DNA of 64,000 bases from Achromobacter sp. Marseille-Q4962 (GCF_943737005.1 NZ_CALSFU010000010.1:62001-126000); one strand, 5' to 3'. Positions 17,384 through 28,756 are shown, counted from the first letter of the stretch. Numbers and translations: made by a program. Notes: generated by a model from the sequence alone, not told the origin.

Positions 17384-17700
17384 ACGCCGCACCCCTCACG
17401 CTCTATGACCTGGCCCACGCGCGCACGGGCGACAAAGGCAATCACTCCAACATCAGCCTGATCGCGTACCGGGCCGAGGACTATCCGCTGCTGGTGGAAT
17501 GCGCCACGCCCGAGCGCGTGGCCGCGCACTTCGCCTATCGCCGGCCCACGGCGGTGCGGCGCTATCTGCTGCCGCGCATCGGCGCCCTGAATTTCGTGCT
17601 CGAGAACGTGCTGGACGGCGGTGTGAACGATTCTCTGGACCTGGACCTGCACGGCAAGTCGCTGTCGTTCCACCTGCTCGCCATGCCCCTGCGCGGCTAG
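17380..17700 (+). CDS. AtuA-like C-terminal (ferredoxin-fold) domain protein
   Basis: A 106-aa protein matching the domain often fused to the C-terminus of AtuA-like proteins. It starts LYDLAHARTGDKGNHSNISLIAY, a strongly conserved segment, and ends LDLHGKSLSFHLLAMPL. The start overlaps the stop of the DUF1446 gene (ATGA), so the two subunits are probably made at equal levels and work as a complex. Its function is unknown beyond this pairing. Confidence 0.85.
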   Translation: MNAAPLTLYDLAHARTGDKGNHSNISLIAYRAEDYPLLVECATPERVAAHFAYRRPTAVRRYLLPRIGALNFVLENVLDGGVNDSLDLDLHGKSLSFHLLAMPLRG

Positions 17701-17791
17701 GGCAGGCGGCGCGCCCCGAAGACCATTGCGCACAAGCGCATCGCACGACCGCAGTACCCCGCAGCACCCATAACGACACGAGGAGACAACC

Positions 17792-18754
17792 ATGCTTCGC
17801 AACTTGCTCATGGCCGTGGCGGCGGCCGCGGCCCTGCTGGGCAGCGGCGCGCCGGCCGCGGCCGCCTATCCGGACCGGCCCATCCGCGTCCTGGTCCCGT
17901 TTCCCGCGGGCAGCGCCACCGACCAGCTCGCCCGGCTCGTCAGCGGCGAAATGCAGAAGATCCTGGGGCAGCCCATGGTGGTGGAAAACCGCCCGGGCGC
18001 ACAAGGCATCATCGCGGTGGGCGCGCTCACCGAAAGCCCGCGCGACGGATATACGCTGATGATCAGCGCCAACACCGCCATCGCCGCCAACGTCAGCCTG
18101 TTCAAGAAGCTGCCCTACGATCCCCGCAAGGATTTCACGCCCGTGGCGGGCCTGGGCTCCAACCTGCTGGTCCTGATGGTGCGTTCCGATTTCCCCGCCA
18201 GCGACGCCAGGGCCTTCATCGAGTATGTGAAACGGCATCCCGGCAAGCTGTCCGCGGGATTCGGCTCATCCAGCTCGCAGGTGTCGCTGGCCATGCTGAA
18301 GTCCAAGGCCGGCCTGGACGTGCTCGCCGTGCCCTACAAGGGCATTCCGGACGCCGTCACGGACGTGCTGGGCGGCACCCTGGACTTCACCTTCGTGGAC
18401 GCGGCCAATGCCATCGCCCAGGCCAAGGGCGGCCGCCTCAAACCCATCGCGATCACGGCCGAAAAGGAAAGCGCGCTCACGCCCGGCTGGCCACCCCTGG
18501 CGCAATCCGTGCCGGGCTTCGACATCACGGCGTGGTTCGCCCTGGTGGGCCCCTCGGGCTTGCCGCCGGCGGTGGTGGACAAGCTGACGCAGGCGGCGCG
18601 CGACGTGCTCGGCCAGCCCGCGCTGGCCAAACGCATGATCGAAACCGGCATCGCGCCCGGCTACCAGGATCCCCGGGCGCTGACGCAATTCATCGACGTC
18701 GAAATCGACAAATGGGCCGACCTCGTCAAGAAAGCCGGCATCGAGCCCCAATGA
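17792..18754 (+). CDS. TTT-family (Bug) periplasmic substrate-binding protein
   Basis: Bug receptor of 320 aa. The Sec leader is short (about residues 1-24, ending AAAAYP after APA). The ligand loop PFPAGSATD is near residue 37, with VVENRPGAQGIIAVGA following. VPYKGIPDAVTDVLGG is mid-protein and the end is GIEPQ, as in the receptor at 5790. The ATG follows GAGGAGA. It lies between the AtuA-like pair and an SDR, and its TGA overlaps an ATG (ATGA) that could start the SDR. No permease subunits are nearby. Confidence 0.92.
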   Translation: MLRNLLMAVAAAAALLGSGAPAAAAYPDRPIRVLVPFPAGSATDQLARLVSGEMQKILGQPMVVENRPGAQGIIAVGALTESPRDGYTLMISANTAIAANVSLFKKLPYDPRKDFTPVAGLGSNLLVLMVRSDFPASDARAFIEYVKRHPGKLSAGFGSSSSQVSLAMLKSKAGLDVLAVPYKGIPDAVTDVLGGTLDFTFVDAANAIAQAKGGRLKPIAITAEKESALTPGWPPLAQSVPGFDITAWFALVGPSGLPPAVVDKLTQAARDVLGQPALAKRMIETGIAPGYQDPRALTQFIDVEIDKWADLVKKAGIEPQ

Positions 18755-18777
18755 TTCCACGCGAAAAGGACGCCATC

Positions 18778-19521
18778 ATGCACAAGACCATGCTGGTCAC
18801 GGGCGGCGGCCGCGGCATCGGCGCGGCCGTTGCGAAGGCCGCCGCCCGCCAGGGCTACGCGGTATGCGTGAACTACCTGCGCAACGGCCAGGCGGCCGAG
18901 GCCCTGGTGGACGAGATCGCCCGCGCGGGCGGCCGCGCCGTCGCCGTGCAGGCGGACGTGAGCCGGCAGGACGCCGCGGAACGCTTGTTCCGCGCGGTCG
19001 ACGAGACGCTGGGGCCGCTGGACGTGCTGGTGAACAACGCCGGCATGCTGGACAGCTGCCGGGTGGAGGACATGGACGAAGAACGGCTGGAGCGGATTTT
19101 CCGGGCCAATGTGTACAGCATGTTCTTGTGCGCCCGGCAGGCGGTGCGGCGCATGTCCACCCGCTTCGGCGGGCGTGGCGGCGCCATCGTCAACCTGTCT
19201 TCCGTGGCCTCGCGGCTGGGCGGGCTTGCCGGCGGCAGCCACTATGCGGCCACCAAGGGCGCCATAGACAGCTTCACGCTGGCCCTGGCCAAGGAGGTCG
19301 GCGCCGAGGGCATACGCGTCAACGCGGTGCGGCCGGGCCTCATCCAGACGGACATCCACGATGTGCACGGCGGCCAGGCAGCCATGGAGACGCTTGCCCG
19401 CACCACGCCTTTGCAGCGCTCGGGCGCTCCGCAGGAAGTGGCCGAAGCGGTGCTCTGGCTGGCCTCGCCCGCGGCATCCTATGTGCACGGCACGGTGGTG
19501 GACGTCGCGGGGGGCCGGTAG
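18778..19521 (+). CDS. SDR family oxidoreductase (FabG-like)
   Basis: Short-chain dehydrogenase/reductase of 247 aa. The cofactor motif TGGGRGIG is at about residues 8-15, NNAG near 84, and the catalytic Ser with YxxxK shows as SHYAATKG near 158. The C-terminus has the usual YVHGTVVDVAGG. An Arg-rich turn after the first strand favours NADP(H), as in FabG-like enzymes. I chose the ATG preceded by AAAAGGA; an in-frame ATG at 18751 that overlaps the Bug stop would add nine residues. It is the last gene of the AtuA-like operon and faces the encapsulin gene. Confidence 0.92.
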   Translation: MHKTMLVTGGGRGIGAAVAKAAARQGYAVCVNYLRNGQAAEALVDEIARAGGRAVAVQADVSRQDAAERLFRAVDETLGPLDVLVNNAGMLDSCRVEDMDEERLERIFRANVYSMFLCARQAVRRMSTRFGGRGGAIVNLSSVASRLGGLAGGSHYAATKGAIDSFTLALAKEVGAEGIRVNAVRPGLIQTDIHDVHGGQAAMETLARTTPLQRSGAPQEVAEAVLWLASPAASYVHGTVVDVAGGR

Positions 19522-19575
19522 CCGCTGGTGGCGGCCGGCAGGGCCGGCGGGCCCCGGGCGTTCAGGCCGCCAGGC

Positions 19576-20379
19576 TCAGGCCGTCAGTTCCAGCGACACC
19601 GACGCTTCGCTCGTCAGCATCTGGAAGGTGAGCGTTTCGCGCAGGTACAGGCGCACGACCCTGTCGGTGTGGCTCTGGTAGCCGATGGAGAGGTCCTGGC
19701 CCAGGTGCAGTTCGAAGTCGCCGCCGCGCGTGGACAGCACGCTGCCGCCGTTGATGGCGGGCGCCCAGATGATGTCGCCGCTGACGATATTGCGCAGGTG
19801 CTCGATGATGGGGTAGCCGCCGTCGCGTCCTTCGGTGAGGGCGGTGTAGGCGTCGGCGCCCAGCAGCACGGAGTACGGGCCGTCCACGCCCGCCAGCCGC
19901 AACTGCTCCAGCGCGTTGCCGATGGCGGCGGGATAGTCGGCCACGGTCTGCGGCAGGGCGAGCCTGGCGTTGGAGGAGCCTTCGCGGATACCCACGATGC
20001 CCGCGGCCTTGTAGCCGTCGAAGATGGCGCGGTCTTCGGCATAGGCGAGCTGGGTGGTGGCGTCCTTGGCGGGCTGCCAGTCGGAATCGTTGGCGCCGCG
20101 TTCGACGTCGTCGATGGCGTCGCGGCTAAGCTCGAACGGCACGGTCAGCTCCACGATGGGCCGCACTTCGCGAACCCGGGCGTCCACGCCCTTCTGCGGC
20201 GGGGAGATGGCGCGCAGGTGGCCGGTTCCCACGGCCGCCAGCTCGAGGCCGCCCGGCTCCTTCACGTCGACCACCCGGCGGCCCGCCACGGAGCGGCGGA
20301 AGGTGCGCGCGACTTCGTCTTCGATCTGCGACCAGGCCGCGCTGGAAATGGGAGCAAGTTCGCGATGCAGGTTATTCAT
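19576..20379 (-). CDS. Family 1 encapsulin shell protein
   Basis: Encapsulin of 267 aa, an HK97 capsid-fold protein that self-assembles into a hollow protein shell. The N-terminal helix MNNLHRELAPISSAAWSQI, RRVVDVKEPGG and the C-terminal IGYQSHTDRVVRLYLRETLTFQ are characteristic of family 1. The length fits the T=1, 60-subunit shells of the Brevibacterium and mycobacterial DyP type. Its start overlaps the stop of the DyP peroxidase gene by 8 nt, so shell and cargo are translationally coupled. The peroxidase carries a loading peptide, which fixes the pairing. Confidence 0.93.
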   Translation of the reverse strand: MNNLHRELAPISSAAWSQIEDEVARTFRRSVAGRRVVDVKEPGGLELAAVGTGHLRAISPPQKGVDARVREVRPIVELTVPFELSRDAIDDVERGANDSDWQPAKDATTQLAYAEDRAIFDGYKAAGIVGIREGSSNARLALPQTVADYPAAIGNALEQLRLAGVDGPYSVLLGADAYTALTEGRDGGYPIIEHLRNIVSGDIIWAPAINGGSVLSTRGGDFELHLGQDLSIGYQSHTDRVVRLYLRETLTFQMLTSEASVSLELTA

Positions 20380-21430
20380 GCTGGGGTTTTCCTTTGAGAG
20401 AGCCGATGTTCAGGGAACCGTCATTGCGCGCCGCGGGCGCCTCGGGAGGCGCCGCGGCGGGCTGGCTGGCGCCGCCGCCCTGCGGGACGCGCGTTTCGAG
20501 CGCTTCGAGCAGTTCGGCGGAAGGGACGAAAAACAGGCCGCCCGTGGCCGCCCGGCTGAAGTCGAGCAGCCGGTCGTAGTTGCCCGGCGGCTTGCCGACG
20601 AACATGTTCTCGAGCATCTGCTCGATGGGCGCCGGCGAACGGGCATAGCCGATGAAGTAGGTGCCGAACTCGCCCGATCCCGGCCGGCCGAACGGCATGT
20701 TGTCGCGCAGGATCTTGATTTCCTGGCCGTTTTCCTCGAGCGTGGTCAGCGAGCTGTGGGAATTGGTGGGCTTGACCGCCTCGTCGAGCTCGATGTCCGA
20801 CAACTTGGTGCGGCCGATGATGCGCTCCTGCTGTTCCACCGTGAGCGCGTTCCAGCCGTCCATGTCGTGGATGTACTTCTGCACGAGCACGTAGCTGCCG
20901 CCGGCGAAATCGGGATCTTCGTCGCGGATGAGCGTGAAGTCCAGGGCTTCCTGGCCAGCCGGATTCTCCGTGCCGTCGACGAAGCCGACCATGCTGCGCA
21001 GGTCGAAATAGCGGAAGCCGTGCACTTCGTCCACGACCTGCACCGCGCCATCGAGCTGGGCCATGGCCTGGGTGGCGAACTCGAAACAGAGGTCCATCTG
21101 GTCGGCGCGTATGTGCATGAGCAGGTCGCCCGGCGTGCCGATGGCGTGGCGGTCGCCGCCGTGGAACTCGCGGAACGGGTGCAGCCCGGCCGGCCGCGGG
21201 TCGCCGAACAGCGTGTCCCAGCCGTTGTCGCTGAACCCGAGCACACAGGAGAGATTGCCGGCGGGCACGCGCTTGCCGACCGAGCGCACCAGCGCCGCGA
21301 GGTTGCCGCACAGGGCGCGTATCTTGTCGGCGCTCTCGCTGCCCGGCGCGATGGTGGCGACCATGAAGATGGCGCTGCGGGTAACCGGCGCCACCACCGG
21401 CTGGGGTTGGGGAATATCGAGGTTAGGCAT
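20372..21430 (-). CDS. Dyp-type heme peroxidase, encapsulin cargo
   Basis: Dye-decolorizing peroxidase of 352 aa, a b-type heme enzyme that uses hydrogen peroxide. The signature GFVDGTENP starts at residue 149, with catalytic Asp152. His225 in PTNSHSS is the expected proximal heme ligand, and Arg242 in ILRDNMPFG the distal Arg. After the fold ends near residue 310, an Ala/Pro-rich linker leads to LNIGSLKG at 340-347, the classic encapsulin cargo-loading peptide. There is no signal peptide, so it is cytosolic and packaged in the shell encoded immediately downstream. A CATAAT at 21474-21479 on the minus strand is a possible -10 box. Confidence 0.94.
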   Translation of the reverse strand: MPNLDIPQPQPVVAPVTRSAIFMVATIAPGSESADKIRALCGNLAALVRSVGKRVPAGNLSCVLGFSDNGWDTLFGDPRPAGLHPFREFHGGDRHAIGTPGDLLMHIRADQMDLCFEFATQAMAQLDGAVQVVDEVHGFRYFDLRSMVGFVDGTENPAGQEALDFTLIRDEDPDFAGGSYVLVQKYIHDMDGWNALTVEQQERIIGRTKLSDIELDEAVKPTNSHSSLTTLEENGQEIKILRDNMPFGRPGSGEFGTYFIGYARSPAPIEQMLENMFVGKPPGNYDRLLDFSRAATGGLFFVPSAELLEALETRVPQGGGASQPAAAPPEAPAARNDGSLNIGSLKGKPQHE

Positions 21431-21522
21431 GTAGCTCCGTCATCAGGCATGAGGTCGTCGATGCAGTAGCCATATTATGCGCGACCCGGGCATACGGGAA
21501 ACCCGAGGCTCCGCGGGGCCGG

Positions 21523-22494
21523 CTATGCGGGCGGCGCGCCGGGCAGTTGTCGTCCGTTGCGCCGCGGCGCGGACGGAGCGGACAGCGCGGCCGCCGGCGC
21601 CTCGGGATCCTGCTGCGCCAGTTGCGGCGGCACGCAGGCCCTGACAATCTCCGCCACGGCATTCACGCGGACGGGCACGAGCCGGTCCGACCGGACGAGC
21701 AGGCTCAGCGCCAGCGGCGCCAGTGCATACCCTGGCAGCACGCGCACCAGGGCGCCGCGGGCCAGGGCCTCGCGGCAGGCCGGCGCGTAGGCCACGCCCA
21801 CGCCCAGGCCCGCCAGCATCATTTCATATGCGGGCCGCCAGTGGCTGACGGTAAGCTGGCGCGGCATGGCCACGCGTGCGGCCCGGCCGGCGGCATCGGA
21901 CAGCAGCAGTTCGTCTCCCCCGTCTTCCCGCACGTGCAGAAACGCATGGCCGGCCAGGTCGGCGGGGGTCGCGATGCCGCCGTGGCGCGCCAGGTATTGC
22001 GGCGAAGCCGCGAGCCAGCGCGTCGCGTGGCCCAGCGGGCAAGCCGTAAAGGCGCCCTCGTCGGGCGGCCCCAGCCGCAGGGCGAGGTCCAGTCCCTCGG
22101 CCACCAGGTCGGCCTGGGCGTCGCGCAGGCACAGTTCCACCCGCTGCGCGGGCAGCGCATCCCGGGCGCGCAGGAACACGGCCGGCAGCAGCGCCTCGCC
22201 CACCCAGTGGGGCGCGCCGATGCGAACCACGCCGCGGTCCTGTCTCACTTCGGCCAGCGCCTGCTCCACCGCGCCCAGGACGCGCTGGGCACAGGCGTAG
22301 AAGGTCTGGCCTTCGGAGGTGCATTGCAGGCCGCGAGTACTGCGATGCAGCAGCCGCAGGCCCAGGAACCGCTCCAGGCGGTCCACCCGTTCGCTGACCG
22401 CGGGCTGCCCCATATCCAGATCGCGCGCGGCAGCCGAAATGCTGCCGCGCTCCACTACGCGGACATACATCCGCATCATTTCCAGGAGATTCAT
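21523..22494 (-). CDS. LysR-family transcriptional regulator
   Basis: LysR regulator of 323 aa, of the CrgA/DmlR-like class by its start MNLLEMMRMYVRVVERGSIS. The HTH includes AARDLDMGQPAVSERVDRLERFLGLRLLHRSTR. The start at 22494 follows GGAGGAGA; the open frame continues 64 codons upstream, but that stretch is Arg-rich non-homologous sequence. It is divergent from the MocR-type gene and may act on it or on itself. The C-terminal tail is Ala/Pro-rich and probably disordered. Confidence 0.9.
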   Translation of the reverse strand: MNLLEMMRMYVRVVERGSISAAARDLDMGQPAVSERVDRLERFLGLRLLHRSTRGLQCTSEGQTFYACAQRVLGAVEQALAEVRQDRGVVRIGAPHWVGEALLPAVFLRARDALPAQRVELCLRDAQADLVAEGLDLALRLGPPDEGAFTACPLGHATRWLAASPQYLARHGGIATPADLAGHAFLHVREDGGDELLLSDAAGRAARVAMPRQLTVSHWRPAYEMMLAGLGVGVAYAPACREALARGALVRVLPGYALAPLALSLLVRSDRLVPVRVNAVAEIVRACVPPQLAQQDPEAPAAALSAPSAPRRNGRQLPGAPPA

Positions 22495-22651
22495 GGCGAC
22501 TCTCCTCCCTTGCATGTCGGACGCAAACCGTCCCGTCCCGTTGCCGATCCGTCTCCGGCGGGCCCGCGGCCATTGCGCCGCCCTGCCCCGCCGGATCCGC
22601 CTTCCATCATGGAAAAGCGTACAGATACAGTGCGTTCGCCAACGCGCACAC

Positions 22652-22667
22652 AATTGGACGAATTGGA
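22652..22667 (+). promoter_or_regulatory. Direct-repeat candidate operator upstream of the MocR-type gene
   Basis: AATTGGA occurs at 22652-22658 and again at 22661-22667, a 9-nt period, about 40 nt before the MocR-type start codon. MocR regulators bind direct repeats and usually autoregulate. Nearby TACAG repeats (22619-22630 and 22672-22676) could belong to the same site. Confidence 0.4.
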
Positions 22668-22703
22668 GGAGTACAGTTGCGGACAACAGCAGGGGAAAGC
22701 GCG

Positions 22704-24128
22704 ATGAAGCTGTACGAGAAACTCGCCGAAGAAATCGAAGACCTCATCCGCAAGGGGGTCTACCGCCACGGCGACAGGCTGCAGTCGGTGCGCCAGGCCA
22801 GCCAGCAGCGCAAGGTCAGCATCACCACGGTGCTGCGCGCCTACCTGCTGCTGGAAAGCCGGGGCCTGATCGCGAGCCGGCCCCAGTCGGGCTATTTCGT
22901 GCACCTGCCCGGCGCGGCGGACGGCGCGCGCGCGGACCGCATGGCTCCCTCGCACCCCATCGCCATCTCGTCCTCGGTGGACGTGAGCCGGCTGGTGCTG
23001 TCCACGCTGCGCTCGATCAGCGACAACCATGCGGTGCCGCTGGGCTCGCCCTACCCCGATCCCAGCCTCTTTCCGTTCGACAAGCTCAACCGCTACGCCT
23101 ACGTGGCGGGCCGCAGAAAAGAACGGCTCGACCTGAAAGACGCGCTGCCCCCGGGGCATCCCGACCTGGTCCGCCAGATCGCCCGCCGCTACCTGGAAAA
23201 AGGCATGGCGGTCGACCCTGGCGAAATCATCATCACCGTGGGCGCCACCGAGGCCATCAACATCTGCCTGCAGGCCGTGGCCCGGCCGGGCGACACCATC
23301 GCGGTGGAATCGCCCACCTTCTACGCCATGCTGCACGCCATCGAGCGCATGGGCATGAAGGCCATCGAGATCTCGACCCATCCCGACCTCGGCATCGACA
23401 TCGCCGCCCTGGCCGACATTGCGCGCACGCAGCCCATCGCCGCCTGCATGGTGATGCCCAACTTCCAGAACCCCATGGGATTCCGCATGCCCGACGAGCG
23501 CAAACGCGAACTCGTCGCCTACGCCACGCAGGCGGACATGCCCATCATCGAGAACGGGGTCTACAACGAGCTGCACTACAGCCGCGAAGCGCCCAGCACC
23601 CTGAAGTCTTACGACACCCGGGGCCTGGTCCTGCACTGTTCCTCGTTCTCCAAGAGCCTGACCTCGGCATACCGCATCGGCTGGGCGCTGCCGGGACGCT
23701 ACCGGGACCAGGTCGAAAAACTCAAGTTCCTCAACACCCTGACCACGCCGGCGCTGCCGCAGATGGCGATCGCCGAATTCCTGGCGCGCGACGGCTACGA
23801 CCGGCATCTGCGCCGGCTGCGCGCCGCCTATGCGCAGCAGGCCCGGCTCATGAGAAGCCTGGTTGCGCGCTTTTTCCCGGCGGGCACGCGGACCTCGCAC
23901 CCCGCGGGCGGCTATGTGCTGTGGGTGGAGCTGCCCGCGGGGCTGGACGGCATGCACCTGTATCAGCTCGCCCTGCAGCGCGGCATCACCATCGGGCCGG
24001 GCTATATGTTCTCGATTTCGAACAACTACCCCAACTTCATCCGGCTCAACTACAGCAGCCCGTGGTCCGCGGAGATCGAGCGCGCGGTCATCACGGTGGG
24101 CAGGCTGGCCGCCGACTGCCTGCGCTGA
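22704..24128 (+). CDS. MocR-type regulator: GntR HTH fused to class I aminotransferase fold
   Basis: PLP-binding regulator of 474 aa. A GntR winged HTH occupies residues 1-70 (LQSVRQASQQRKVSITTVLRAY), a linker follows, and a fold-type I aminotransferase domain spans about 100-470. The Schiff-base Lys is K317 in SSFSKSL. The residue that normally contacts the PLP ring nitrogen is Asp in an EDDVY-type motif, but here the motif reads ENGVY, giving Asn284. PLP binding or transamination may thus be altered. The ATG follows AGGGGAAA. It converges on the RidA gene; a GC-rich dyad TGAGCCG/CGGCTCA covers both stop codons. Confidence 0.9.
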   Translation: MKLYEKLAEEIEDLIRKGVYRHGDRLQSVRQASQQRKVSITTVLRAYLLLESRGLIASRPQSGYFVHLPGAADGARADRMAPSHPIAISSSVDVSRLVLSTLRSISDNHAVPLGSPYPDPSLFPFDKLNRYAYVAGRRKERLDLKDALPPGHPDLVRQIARRYLEKGMAVDPGEIIITVGATEAINICLQAVARPGDTIAVESPTFYAMLHAIERMGMKAIEISTHPDLGIDIAALADIARTQPIAACMVMPNFQNPMGFRMPDERKRELVAYATQADMPIIENGVYNELHYSREAPSTLKSYDTRGLVLHCSSFSKSLTSAYRIGWALPGRYRDQVEKLKFLNTLTTPALPQMAIAEFLARDGYDRHLRRLRAAYAQQARLMRSLVARFFPAGTRTSHPAGGYVLWVELPAGLDGMHLYQLALQRGITIGPGYMFSISNNYPNFIRLNYSSPWSAEIERAVITVGRLAADCLR

Positions 24129-24161
24129 GCCGGCCGCCGGCCCGCCCCGCCGCGGGACGGC

Positions 24162-24560
24162 TCAATCGAGCGCGGCTTCCGCCTCGATGAGCACCAGCCA
24201 CTCCGGCATCGCCAGACCGCTGACGATCACCCATGACGCGGGCGGCGGGTTGTCGGGGAAGCGGCGCCGCAGCACATTGACCACGCCCTGCAGGTCGTCC
24301 CGCACGGTGTCGCACACATAGAGGCGCAGGAACACCACCTGCGCCAGGCCGCAGCCGGCGTCGGCCAGCACGCGCTCGACGTTGTCCAGCGCGGCCTCGG
24401 CCTGGTCCTGCAGGCCCGGACTGTGCGTGCGCACGCCAGTGTCCACGCCGGCCTGTCCCGATACCAGCACGCGGCGCGCGGCCGCGACCACCGCGCCCTG
24501 GCTGTAGCCGAAGGCCACGGCATCGAAGACCGAAGCGGGATTGAGAACTTTGCGGCTCAT
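24162..24560 (-). CDS. RidA family protein
   Basis: RidA/YjgF/UK114 trimeric small protein, 132 aa; family members hydrolyse reactive enamines and imines released by PLP enzymes. YSQGAVVAAARRVLVSGQAGVDTG covers the first strands, and VVFLRLYVCDTV is the central strand. The family's key Arg that holds the substrate carboxylate, usually in a RxxVxV-type segment, is not clearly placed, so this may be a non-catalytic subfamily. It sits between a MocR-type regulator and clpG. Confidence 0.85.
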   Translation of the reverse strand: MSRKVLNPASVFDAVAFGYSQGAVVAAARRVLVSGQAGVDTGVRTHSPGLQDQAEAALDNVERVLADAGCGLAQVVFLRLYVCDTVRDDLQGVVNVLRRRFPDNPPPASWVIVSGLAMPEWLVLIEAEAALD

Positions 24561-24637
24561 GGCGCCTCCGGATGGTTATGCGCGCACGCGCCAGGCGGAC
24601 CGCCGCGCGCGGCGCCCCCCCAGGCTGCGCGCGGGGA

Positions 24638-27505
<2,868 letters not shown>

Positions 27506-27856
27506 TTCGATTGCCTCCTTCTGCTGGCGGTTGATATCCGCAGATCCCGGAAAGCCTGGCGCCGCCCTGCCCCGGGGCTCATGTCCTGGTCTTCATGCTC
27601 GCTGCTTTGTCGTGCCTGTGTCGTGCCTGTGTCTCGACCGGGGTGTTGCCTGCTGCCCGGCTGCGCCGCGGCGCAAGCAGTCATTCTAGGGAGTAACGCA
27701 AAGGAAGGGAACGCGAAAACCGCCGATGGGGCTCATCGGAAAGCGCCTCCGGCCGCCGTTCCCGGAGGCCCGCAAAACATTGTTTCGAAATCGCGCCGCG
27801 CGCGGATGCCGAGGCCGGCTTATCCTGGATTTCCCCCACACCGCCGGGAGACTGCC
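27506..27856. other. Intergenic region upstream of clpG-like gene
   Basis: About 350 nt between two divergent genes. It holds an 11-bp tandem repeat (TGTCGTGCCTG, copies at 27608-27618 and 27619-27629, plus four bases of a third). I looked for a sigma-32 heat-shock promoter (CTTGAA and CCCCAT boxes) on the minus strand and found no convincing match. Confidence 0.5.
27608..27633 (+). repeat. Tandem 11-bp repeat, 2.4 copies
   Basis: TGTCGTGCCTG is repeated twice head to tail, followed by TGTC. It lies in the leader region of the clpG-like gene. It may be a slippage-generated repeat or part of a regulator site; nothing ties it to a function. Confidence 0.6.
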
Positions 27857-28096
27857 ATGCCGCAACCCTCGTCCCCTTCCGCCGCCTCCCCGCCGGCGCA
27901 GCAGGAATTCGATCTCTACCTCAACCTCGCCAAGCCCACGCTGGGCCTGTACACCCCCAAGGGCGCCGGCCTGCCCGACCTGGCCCATCCCCGGGAATGG
28001 CGGTTCTCGGGCCACATCTGGCAAAGCGAACTCGCGCCCGCGCTGCTGAAGGAACTGCAGGAAAACGGGCACGCCTTTCAGGAGCTGGGCGGATAG
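27857..28096 (+). CDS. Small conserved-looking hypothetical protein
   Basis: A 79-aa protein that I do not recognise. It starts with a Ser/Pro/Ala-rich stretch to about residue 15, then an ordered core: EFDLYLNLAKPTLGLYTPKG, HPREWRFSGHIWQSELAPALLKEL. GGGAG precedes the ATG at proper spacing. No signal peptide or membrane segment is visible. It is isolated between divergent clpG and the convergent XRE-cupin gene. The Trp-rich core and clean ribosome site argue for a real gene. Confidence 0.6.
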   Translation: MPQPSSPSAASPPAQQEFDLYLNLAKPTLGLYTPKGAGLPDLAHPREWRFSGHIWQSELAPALLKELQENGHAFQELGG

Positions 28097-28126
28097 CCCA
28101 AGGCTGAACGCGCCGGGGCGGGTTCC

Positions 28127-28756
28127 CTAGAGCGGCTTGGGTATGGGCAGCGCCTCGGCGTCGCTGCACACCGCAAGCACTTCGGCGGGCTTCTTGCTCA
28201 GCGAAAGATAGACGTGGCCCATGCCGCTGTCGAAATACGCCGACTCGTGGCGGTTGAGTACCACGCTCTCGCCGTTCTCGAACTGGATGCGCACCTTGCC
28301 GGACAGCACCACCACGAACTCATGGCCGGGGTGGCGGATGTAGTCCTCGAACTCAGCCACATCGCGCGCGTCGATAGTGCCCCACATGGGGATCATCTTC
28401 TTGCTCGGATACTCGCCCATCAGCAGGCGGTAGTGGTAGTTCTCGGTCACGTAGTCGCGGGCGTCGGCCAGGCTGTTCTTCACGAAGGTCGGCGCCACCT
28501 GCGCCGGGTCGCCTTCACCCGCCATGAACAGGCGCGTCATGTCGATGCGCAGGGCCCGCGCCAGGGCCGCGAACTTCTCGTAGCTCAGGGCGATCTGCCC
28601 CAGCTCCGCCTTGGACAGCGTGGAGACGGCGATACCGGAGGCGGCCGACAGGGCCTGCAACGTCATCTTCCGCGCCTTGCGCTCCCTGCGCAGGCGCGCG
28701 CCCATTTCTTCCTTGCCTACGATCGCGGGAGGAACGGATTTGGCGGCAGCGGCCAT
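28127..28756 (-). CDS. XRE-family regulator with C-terminal cupin
   Basis: Regulator of 209 aa. An HTH_3 domain lies at about residues 18-75 (MGARLRRERKARKMTLQALSAASGIAVSTLSKAELGQ). The cupin barrel spans about 110-200, with the motif GHEFVVVLSGKVRIQFENGESVVLNRHESAYFDSGMGH. Members of this class often control amino-acid, polyamine or peptide uptake genes. It is the last gene of the long minus-strand run (ABC dipeptide transporter, deacylase and others), after a 99-nt gap that could hold its own promoter, and is the best candidate regulator of that run. Confidence 0.9.
   Translation of the reverse strand: MAAAAKSVPPAIVGKEEMGARLRRERKARKMTLQALSAASGIAVSTLSKAELGQIALSYEKFAALARALRIDMTRLFMAGEGDPAQVAPTFVKNSLADARDYVTENYHYRLLMGEYPSKKMIPMWGTIDARDVAEFEDYIRHPGHEFVVVLSGKVRIQFENGESVVLNRHESAYFDSGMGHVYLSLSKKPAEVLAVCSDAEALPIPKPL

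Noticed and set aside
27506-27700. Heat-shock (sigma-32) promoter for the clpG-like gene
   Set aside because: No pair of boxes close enough to consensus at proper spacing.
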